Below, one piece after another: positions 20,264 through 27,210 of a stretch of 27,210 nucleotides of DNA; position 1 is the first letter of the stretch, and each line of letters begins with the position of its first letter. Location of the stretch: the NCBI RefSeq assembly GCF_000275845.1, contig NW_006766896.1:11043-38252 (forward strand). Direction: 5' to 3'. The notes under the pieces were generated by a model that was not told the DNA's origin, made no database searches, and was given only the letters and a program-made list of their open reading frames with translations. Both the position numbers and the translations under genes were made by a program. The stretch comes from Dichomitus squalens LYAD-421 SS1 (Eukaryota; Basidiomycota; Agaricomycetes; Polyporales; Polyporaceae).

Positions 20264-21984
20264 CTACTCTCGAGATGTCTGAGTGGGCTCGTCAACTCTC
20301 TCCCCGTTGTCATCATCACCATGGTCCTCCTTCAAATAATCTTCAGCAGTGATTGATGCTCCGAGTGATCCAACGACCCGTTCTAATACTAGAGAGCGAT
20401 TGAGGTGCAGCGACGAAATCTGTGAGGATGGTATGGAGCCAACCGCCCGGAGGCTAGCTGACTGTAGGTGGAGGAGGAAGCGTGACACGAGGATGGCAGA
20501 TAGCCTGCATGGTTGAATGTGCATGCGACGAGTTAGAAGACACGGGATCGAGTCACAGATGCAATGGCCCACATACGGGGTTGTGAACTCAGTCAATACG
20601 CTTGCAGATTGTAGTGGGGCTACAGAGATCTATGAGACCCACAGTCAAACGTTGCGCTGGTTCAACTATAGATTGTGAATTCACCGAAAGTAACGTGAAA
20701 GCAAGATGTAGGGAATTAAGCACAGCGAGGATGCTGAATGATGAAGGAGTGAGATGCGACATGCCGCAAAACCACCCCACTCACAAGAAATAGAAGGTCC
20801 CTGCGTGAATGATATTGTAAGCATGTTACGCCTCGGCCGACACTAGTACTACTCAGTACGCACCATCCATTATCAAGACTCTAGATATCGAGCCCTTAAG
20901 CATGCCTCCGCGGTGAGCTGGATACTGGAGACCTAATGTGAACCAGGTGACACCTATGGCGAGGCAATCTGCTGCAATGACGCATGACCGAGAGATGATC
21001 GTGACTAAAGAAGCTGGTAAAATTGAGCGTTCAGGTAGACTTGGATTGTACTTTACATCTAGAATAGGTAGGTTGGGCTTCAGTGGAGTCTCAATCGGTG
21101 CTCTTAGGGAGCCTCACATTTGGGAGAGACCAGTGGACACATTGACAAGTGGTGTGCATCCAATGGGAAAGATGTTCTCGCCGGTCAGTCCGAGCCTGAA
21201 GCTAGCCTTTTAATGAATCAGTATCCACAGGATAGCAATGAACATGTCGGGATCCAATCTCACAAAGTTAATTCCGAGAGGCGCCAAGGATAGGCCAGCA
21301 GTGATAGCACACAGAGTTAAGCTCCTCCTGAGTGCATATACACGGATGGCTGTGAACGCTGGGAAGTCAAAATATCCAGATTTGTTCAAAGGTATCAGTG
21401 GATATGGGGTGCCCACCTGCGGGGACTATGTACGTCAAGTATTGAATGGCATTACTTCCCCTGGTAGATATGGCACAGCTGCATGGACACGATTGATTCC
21501 AGTACTGTGTAGAGTCCATTGGATTGCTTTACCTCTGGTGAAGTCAAGATATATGTAGATTCATCATTCCTAGCAAGAGCGGAGTACGTGCCTTGTTGGA
21601 TATGCTCAATGCTGTTGCAAGGTCCCAAACCAAATAGAGCGCGGTCATGTACTTGTTGAGCCAGAACAAGATGGCTGCTCCTGTGATCTTCCGTCCCCAG
21701 AAACATCGGATTTCTTCACCAGTCGTGATCATTGAGTCGTATAAGAATACCACTGCCGAACAGATCGGTGAATGGATTAGCGTTGATTCTCAAGGGCATT
21801 CGATTGGTATGCTCCCGCTCAATAGGGACTGTACCTGTTGCAGCAACACCGCAGTAGTTGTCTGTTACGCTATGCGGTCAGGAGATCCATCGTCAGTGCC
21901 CGCAGTATCAGGTCCAGACAGAGGACAGGTCACGTACAAGCTAGAATACTCAGCGGCAAGCTGTCCCGTCTGTGAGGAAGCCAT
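20264..21984 (-). CDS. Seven-transmembrane DUF6533 protein, copy B
   Basis: Proposed minus-strand exons are 21984-21938, 21869-21835, 21752-21592, 21504-21417, 21358-21264, 21206-21118, 21058-21057, 21013-20864, 20800-20785, 20733-20685, 20629-20577 and 20504-20264, giving 341 aa. Exon lengths equal those of copy A except the last, which is three codons longer (ends TSRE). The DUF6533 core (CFWGRKITGAAILFWLNKYM), the seven helices and the LSAILVSRFLLHLQSA signature are kept. No coding exon has a stop or indel, which argues for function after duplication. Two oddities: the intron at 21591-21505 begins GC instead of GT, and the frame between exons 6 and 8 again needs a 2-nt exon (21058-21057). 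Ligand and pathway are unknown. Confidence 0.8.
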
Positions 21985-22035
21985 GGTTGCGATGGAGAGT
22001 CAGAGTGGCGCCGCGAACTCTGTGGGGTGTCTCTT

Positions 22036-22043
22036 CTTATATT
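22036..22043 (-). promoter_or_regulatory. TATA-like element of receptor copy B
   Basis: AATATAAG on the minus strand, 52-59 nt before the ATG at 21984, the same spacing as in copy A. Confidence 0.4.
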
Positions 22044-22125
22044 GAGGAGACGTAATGTGGATTTCTGGTCGCCTCGAGGAACACGCCCTCCACCGCAACA
22101 CAGACGACACTGTTATCGAATGCTT

Positions 22126-22869
22126 TGCACTCTGGTTCCATCTCTCGATCGTCTGATATCGAAGAAGCTGGCGGGCACCACGGGCGACGGGTTAGCGTTA
22201 AAGCAACGTCGTGTATGGACATCCCTTCGACCCTTCCGGAAAGCTTACAGCATTGGACAGCACTTGACAGCATCGGTCTAACCCTTCACATCGTGATCAT
22301 TGTGTACCCGGGAGATGGACATTTTGAGCTACATTGATGTGGGTCTGCGGGGTGTTGCCGCGGAAGTTGAACTGGGACGGAATAGGAGTAAATAGACAAA
22401 AGATAGGCAATGTCAACGTGGGCCAATGTTAGCAAGAAAGACCCTGACCTCACCAGCGATAGAGTTGCTCAACGGGAAGGGGTGTGCCATACACGATCAT
22501 TGCTAGAGCTGCGATCGAGGAATGACGGCAAGTATGTATACATAGGGGTGTTGAGGAAGTGCTGAGACGCGGCCCTTGTTTCTGAGAGTTCCGAAGATTT
22601 GAGGTAAAACAATGTATCAATAACACGGATGAAACAAACAGATACAGAGTCAGGAAGGCACAGGTACATTATCATACACGTATGATAGGGTAGAGCATCA
22701 GTAACCAAGCGCACGGGTAAAGCAGCGGCGAGACAGCCGGGTGCGCCTGCGAATAACACTGAGGAGAATAAGTGCCGAGGAAACCGCACTAACAAGCGCG
22801 CACAAGCAGAGGCGGTGGCACAGAGAAGCGACGCCACAATGTCCGATGGAAGATACAAGCGACGACTGC
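22126..22869. other. Region downstream of the HPC2-like pseudogene, no gene seen
   Basis: After the end of the duplication no shared repeat is visible. A minus-strand frame reaches down to 22469, but beyond the HPC2-like part it is only a chance continuation. The region may hold the old 3' end of that pseudogene. Confidence 0.4.
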
Positions 22870-24190
22870 ATGGAAGGTTCAGTCGTTCTCCATCGCCTCC
22901 TCGTATTTGTTTGTTCATCACGCTCAGTTCACGCGAAATCTGTCCCGAGGACAGCGGCAATGATCTCGGGTACGAGATGGAGTCAATATGGCTCTGACGA
23001 CAACCGAGATACGATGCATGCCTTCTGAAACAGATTCTTCCGCACACCCTCGTTGCTGATGATCTGGTTCGAGCCCTAAAGTGCGCTACACGCGCCGATG
23101 ATCAACAACCGTCACGCGATGCTGTCCATCTGAGAACGGAGCACTCACTTCTTCTCCTTCTCTATCCGACTACACTCGTTGCTCAGACACACCAACTGCG
23201 AGATAATCGTGATCATCTGGTCTGTCAACCTGTACCGCTTCTCCGGCGGATGTGTGTCCCGTCCCTCCCACAGCCCCCCGCGCCATCTTCGTGCTCGCCA
23301 TCGTCCGCTGCCGTGATAGTAGTTTGGTCTAGAGGGGTGCGGGGCATCATGGGCATCGCCAGCGCGTCGCTCGCTGCTGAGGAGCCTTCCTGAAGTAACC
23401 GACACCGTCGGAGCCTTCGCCGCAGACGACGATCTTCGCACGTTCTTGGTGCCTTACTGCAAGAGGGAAGGTCAGAGAACGAAGGTGAGCGAGTGACGGG
23501 AGTGCGGAAGGGGCGTGCGAACTTCAGCGAGACCATGGAGCTCCCCGATGAGCGCATTCTGCCTGTTAGATAGCATATGGTCTTGCCGCTTGATGACCTT
23601 CGATGGAAATGTGAGTATATTCCATTCCAAACTTATGCGCACGGGGCAACGCACCATCATCGTGACCAACAGCCTCAGCCTCAGCCTGGAGAGGTTCTTG
23701 TGGTATTCCTCGAGGATGACCACCTTGAGCGCGACTTACGCGAGAATGGGCTTCAGCCTGGGCGGGGACTTCCCCCCTCACTTCCTAGTTCTCTTTCGCG
23801 GTCGCCTCCTCGAGCACGTCGATCGTCTTGCTCCAGCACCGGGTGTAACGGACGCCGCGGGTCATGTTCTGACATTAGCGCAGGCAGGCACGAACATGGA
23901 CATAGGCGAAGACAAGGCGGGCAACGACAGGGGAAGGGACAACAGACGTCGGCGACACGCTCGCTACACGATCACAGCACGCAACACTCACTCTGCCTTT
24001 CCTCAGACAGCTTCCTCTTCAACGTCCCGCCTTCCTCCCCAACTTATAGGGCTATCGGCCGGTCTTGCGAACTTGACGTTCCATCCGATACGGAGAGTGC
24101 GGGCGGAGGAAGGGTCGTGGTGGATAGAGCGACGGAGACGGTGGCGGAGGGCGCGAGGATATCGATCTTCTTGGAATTGTACTTATAAAT
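22870..24190 (-). pseudogene. HPC2/ubinuclein-like (HIR complex subunit) pseudogene
   Basis: Pieces of the family occur in the right order on the minus strand. About 23820-23770 reads DVLEEATAKEN-stop-EVRG. About 23775-23690 reads SPPRLKPILA-stop-VALKVVILEEYHKN. About 23610-23530 reads DHMLSNRQNALIGEL. About 23225-23145 reads PEKRYRLTDQM then QLVCLSNECSRIEKEKK. About 23075-23020 reads GSNQIISNEGVRKNLFQK. About 22955-22915 reads LSSGQISRELSVMN, and about 22905-22875 reads KYEEAMEND. The stops at 23785-23787 (TAG) and 23736-23738 (TAA) lie in different frames, with a G-run indel between them, and another shift precedes KYEEAMEND. Splice-like joins remain, so it is a decayed genomic copy, not a processed one. 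HPC2/ubinuclein helps the HIR complex deposit histone H3-H4 outside replication. Upstream to 24190 lies a Ser/Thr/Pro-rich stretch and KRKLSEERQ. Confidence 0.7.
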
Positions 24191-24559
24191 CAGTGGTCTA
24201 GGGACGGGTGTGTGGATGAGTACGACTGGGTGGGAGCAACGGAGATAGCAATCAAAGAGGCGTTCGGACTTGGACGGGGAGAGCGAGAAAGGGCACTAGC
24301 TTCACAACTCACACGACGTCCATGCAGCGAGATTTTGAATCACCTCATGACAACACAGCAGGACACCGTGCACGCTCAACACGTGAAAAGGAGTTGTGCT
24401 TACGGACATGTCACATCCCCTCGTCTCAATGCTAGCTCCATGTAGCGCAGGCTCGCCTCCGTGTCTGATTTTGCCTCTCGTTCCGTCGTGGGCGATGTCA
24501 GGTACCCGCATAGCAAGCATGGAGTTGATTTGGGGGCTGCTCGGGTGGTAACTTGGGGT
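24191..24559. other. Spacer, no gene seen
   Basis: Short open frames on both strands (for example 24212-24445) lack a domain, splice sites or a second copy. Nothing repeat-like was noticed. Confidence 0.4.
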
Positions 24560-24828
24560 CATTGGCTACCAGTACTACCATAGAGCAGAGCCTGTACGTC
24601 AGCCCTTTGAGCATGTATGGCAGACGGTTGTAGCGTACTCACTCATATATCCGAGGCTGATTGTGCTACCATGCTGGAGGATCCAAAACCCTGAGACTTG
24701 CAGCTGGAAGATAGTAGTGTGAAGTTGAGACTCGGAGCCGCAGTGTTCGAATCGCGCTCGCTCATGGGCCCGCCACGGGCCGACTTCCCGCGCCGTCTCT
24801 GCCTAGCGCCAGTATCTGGTCTGATCCG
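24560..24828. pseudogene. Unit X fragment, fourth copy
   Basis: Matches 6020-6300 of copy A and 17610-17850 of copy B (TAGAGCAGAGCCTGTACGTC against TAGACCAGAGCCCTGCACGT, then the GGGCCCGCCACGGG region). It carries the old intron edge and exon remnant, but no open frame of the unit. It ends at a hAT insertion. Confidence 0.55.
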
Positions 24829-24836
24829 CCTGGACA

Positions 24837-25730
24837 CAGCGTTGTTACGGGTCAAGTCAACGGTCATGACTTTTAGACGACGGATGACCGGTCACTGTGT
24901 GACCCGGTCATGACCACCAGTCAAAAGTTAGCACGTGAGATCTCCGGCATGTCCGAGGGAGCGTTTTGACGGTGGGCTATGGCTCGGATAGGCTAAGTGC
25001 GCTGAGGCCGCGAGTTGATGAGACTGTCCGTTATTCATTCCTATCCTTGACTTTGAGCATGCTACTACCCCATACTCTGCCATGTTTGAGCTGCCAACCG
25101 ACAGAATGGTCGCCTACGGATGCCAGATCAAAAATTAGTACATAGGGAATAGAACTTGACCAGGTGCCTTTGTTGTGGCCACGTCTTGACCATATGATTC
25201 GTCAGAACAAAATCCTATGAGACGCGTATTCTTGCAGTAACAGTTGAGTATGCAACATGGAGCTATGATTTCATTGCTAAGTAATGACAGAAATAAGTGT
25301 AAGAGATACAGTGTATGAGGCCATTGTAACGACTGAAATGACAAAGGGAGGGAGTATGTAGACTTTGTGGTCGAACATACAAGACACTGAACACCCACTA
25401 TGACAACACGACCTCATCCTAACAACAAAGTCGTCTGGCTCGCGAGGAAGAGCAATGTGCCAAGTGGTATCACAAGCGATATCGCCCACCCGATCTACGA
25501 GCGCAAGCCGTCTCCACCGCCAGGCGTGTTGTGCGTCACGGAAGAAACCTGGTGCTCCCCTGTGCCCGTCGCGATGTTTGAGCACATTGTCCGCTTCGGG
25601 CTCAAGCTGCGGACCACACAAGCGCTTGGTCGCCTAGATCACGTGTTGACCTTTAACTAATCATCATGACCGGTCAAGCTGGTCAAAATTGGTCATGGCT
25701 TCGGTCATGACCGCGGTCATAACAACGCTG
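24837..25730. mobile_element. Non-autonomous hAT-type element, 894 bp
   Basis: Both ends carry the inverted terminal CAGCGTTGTTA (24837-24847 and 25720-25730), which fits the YARNG rule. The element is flanked by a perfect 8-bp direct repeat, CCTGGACA, at 24829-24836 and 25731-25738. Subterminal regions are packed with GGTCATGACC and GGTCAAG words, likely binding sites. No transposase domain is seen. The longest frame inside (25400-25660, 86 codons, GVLCVTEETWCSPVPVAMFE) is unrecognised. Confidence 0.88.
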
Positions 25731-25738
25731 CCTGGACA

Positions 25739-26515
25739 TGCAACCGCCCTGTCGACTTGGAGTATGATGCTCTTTCTCTTGCTTCGAGTTCGTCTTTCCA
25801 GTTCCAGCCCCACTCAATAATAGGCATATCAGCACTATGGGAGCATAATTTCGTCGGGCTATCTGAGGTTTTGCTCCTGCGGTACATTCCTCGACCCCCA
25901 AGCGCACATCCGAGTCACGCGATTCTCTTCAGGTACAGCTGGTTGCGAAATTTATGCCCGACCAACTCCGACGCAGTTTCGACCACGGAAAAATCGAAAA
26001 AATCAAACAATTCATGCACTCGCGATTCTGCTCCCCTGTGTTCTATAAACTTTCCATAACCCCCATAGCAGTGAGTACGAGACCTCACGAAATTGAGTGG
26101 AGAGCGTAGGACTCCTGGTTCCCGACTTGTGCCCTTCGAGGGAAATCACTAGAAGCTCCCTATGGGCGATGAGGTTTCTTGCTCAGGCATCTGCGCACCG
26201 CCTTGCAACATCACTTATGAAAGTATATGACTCATTTAGAGTAGGTTTTGTGGGTTTATAGGAAGATGTTACACATTCTCGGCCAGAGCAGCAGGCAGTC
26301 TGCCTCCTGGCTCTTGCCAGCGCATCAAGCGCCGGAAGAGGTTCAGGCATCGGTGTATCTTCGTGACTCTTGTGCGCTTCAATGTTGTCTCCCCACTCTC
26401 ATATCTGTAATAGAGTGTCTATATAGGCTCATGATACCTTTTCGAAACCAACTTCGTCAGCAGACACCTCATAAACTCTTATGCAACGCCGGTAGAGGCA
26501 GCGTTTAAGTAGCAT
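25739..26515. other. Spacer between hAT element and LTR, no gene seen
   Basis: A 100-codon plus-strand frame (25757-26059, Ser-rich start) and an 86-codon frame (26248-26508) are present, but neither shows a domain, splice support or a second copy. No repeat was noticed. Confidence 0.4.
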
Positions 26516-27048
26516 GTTGAACTTGGACTTATCTGGTCCGGACTACACGAGGCTATGCGTCTCCTAGCGCTTAGCTGTAGTCGCTTATGTAGTATGTTAC
26601 CATATTTGGGAATCTCTGCTCGTGTACTATAGCTATGCTTCCGGACTCTTCTGGTACTGTCTAGGACAATCTGTACTACTCCAGAACGGTCTAGACAGGT
26701 CTATGCCTTACTCATCTCTTACTCATCCTATGGTGCGATACATCGCAATTCTTTCACCATCGTATTATTCATCGCACTATGGTACATGTGACTAACCACT
26801 CTTCGATTAGTCATGGACACTTCTCTGTAGTATATAAGGACTTCAGATTGCGTCCTCCCTCTTCAGTCTTTCCTTACTGACTGAAGAGTGAGTACTTCGT
26901 TATATCTACCTCTAACTTGTAGTTACTTACTTGATCCTTTGTAGTCTTGCTTCGACTCTAGGTACAGTTGGTTACTGCAATAAAGTCTTTCCTTACTGAC
27001 TGAAGATCTTGCTTCGACTCTAGTCGGATCTAATCTTTGTCTTCACAG
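26516..27048 (+). mobile_element. Long terminal repeat of a retrotransposon
   Basis: The proposed span runs from TGTTGAAC to TCTTCACA (TG...CA). A TATA box (TATATAAG, 26831-26838) precedes the likely transcript start, and AATAAA (26979-26984) follows about 145 nt later. Between and after them, AGTCTTTCCTTACTGACTGA (26865, 26984) and TCTTGCTTCGACTCTA (26945, 27007) each occur twice. The ends were chosen only by the TG/CA rule, and no target duplication can be checked. Confidence 0.5.
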
Positions 27049-27205
27049 CCCCGAGTTTATCAACACCCCTCCGTGAGGTTCGCCATGCGTCAGTGGCCTG
27101 TTTCTGTAGTTCTGTCAGATGGGTCAGCTTTGCCTTGGTAGCGCTTATGGGGAGAGGGTTCCGTAGCAGTCGTGGGAGGGTGTCACAGCTGACGAGCTGT
27201 GCCAC
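27020..27205 (-). CDS. Possible retroelement gag fragment
   Basis: Read on the minus strand from the window edge, a frame begins VAQLVSCDTLPRLLRN and continues through a basic, helix-like stretch (ATKAKLTHLTELQKQATDAW) to a stop at 27020-27022 inside the LTR. There is no ATG at its start, so the frame is partial or begins outside. It carries the motif shared with 406-434, next to the LTR-like sequence at the other end, which suggests retroelement internal sequence. No gag domain can be named. Confidence 0.3.
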   Translation of the reverse strand: MAQLVSCDTLPRLLRNPLPISATKAKLTHLTELQKQATDAWRTSRRGVDKLGAVKTKIRSD

Positions 27206-27210
27206 CAGAA

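Larger units (their letters stand above)
17078..22125. repeat. Segmental duplication, copy B (units X and R)
   Basis: Counterpart of 5581-10260, about 11.5 kb away and in the same orientation. It is longer, mainly because of extra sequence between 18840 and 19340 that includes a second, diverged copy of a 3' block. The receptor part is nearly colinear with copy A, with most introns of equal length. Confidence 0.85.

Noticed and set aside
23515..24201. Plus-strand frames of 228 and 203 codons
   Set aside because: They are antisense to the HPC2-like segments and have no domain of their own.
1..27210. CRISPR array, bacterial operon or phage features
   Set aside because: There are no regularly spaced repeats and no ribosome-binding-site pattern. 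Spliced genes and retroelements mark the DNA as eukaryotic.

Overview
The window looks like nuclear DNA of a basidiomycete, most likely a wood-decay polypore. The evidence is an F-box protein of the polypore type, a WD40 propeller, two seven-helix DUF6533 proteins split by many 43-89 nt GT-AG introns with CTRAY branch points, degenerate TTAGGG repeats, and a dense mix of LTR, hAT-like and small inverted-repeat elements. It is an accessory, repeat-rich region with few intact genes.

Layout. 1-434: right part of an LTR-type element. 435-847 and 4709-5328: two copies, in opposite orientation, of a GC-rich hAT-like MITE. They enclose 848-4708, which holds one clear gene (1360-3604), an F-box + WD40 chimera of 711 aa after removal of two short introns. 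5581-22125: an array of decayed duplications. I call the units X (decayed gene remnants), R (a DUF6533 receptor-like gene, minus strand) and Y (decayed). The order is X-R (5581-10260), Y (10757-11540), X' (11583-12560, interrupted by a nested block of three small elements at 12561-15548 that includes an assembly gap, and resuming at 15549-15870), Y (15897-16810), X-R (17078-22125). 22870-24190: a minus-strand pseudogene resembling the HIR-complex subunit HPC2/ubinuclein. 24560-24828: a last X fragment, interrupted by an 894-bp hAT-type element (24837-25730) with a perfect 8-bp target duplication. 26516-27210: an LTR with a tandemly repeated transcript-start region and a piece of retroelement internal sequence on the opposite strand.

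Function. The two R genes read as intact, recently duplicated membrane proteins. In both, the reading frame closes only if a 2-nt microexon is accepted, and copy B also needs one GC-AG intron. The F-box/WD40 gene would make a substrate adaptor for an SCF ubiquitin ligase. Nothing suggests that these genes work as one pathway. The shared theme is duplication, chimerism and transposon activity in a fast-changing, possibly subtelomere-derived region. All splice models come from reading the sequence and were not tested against transcripts.
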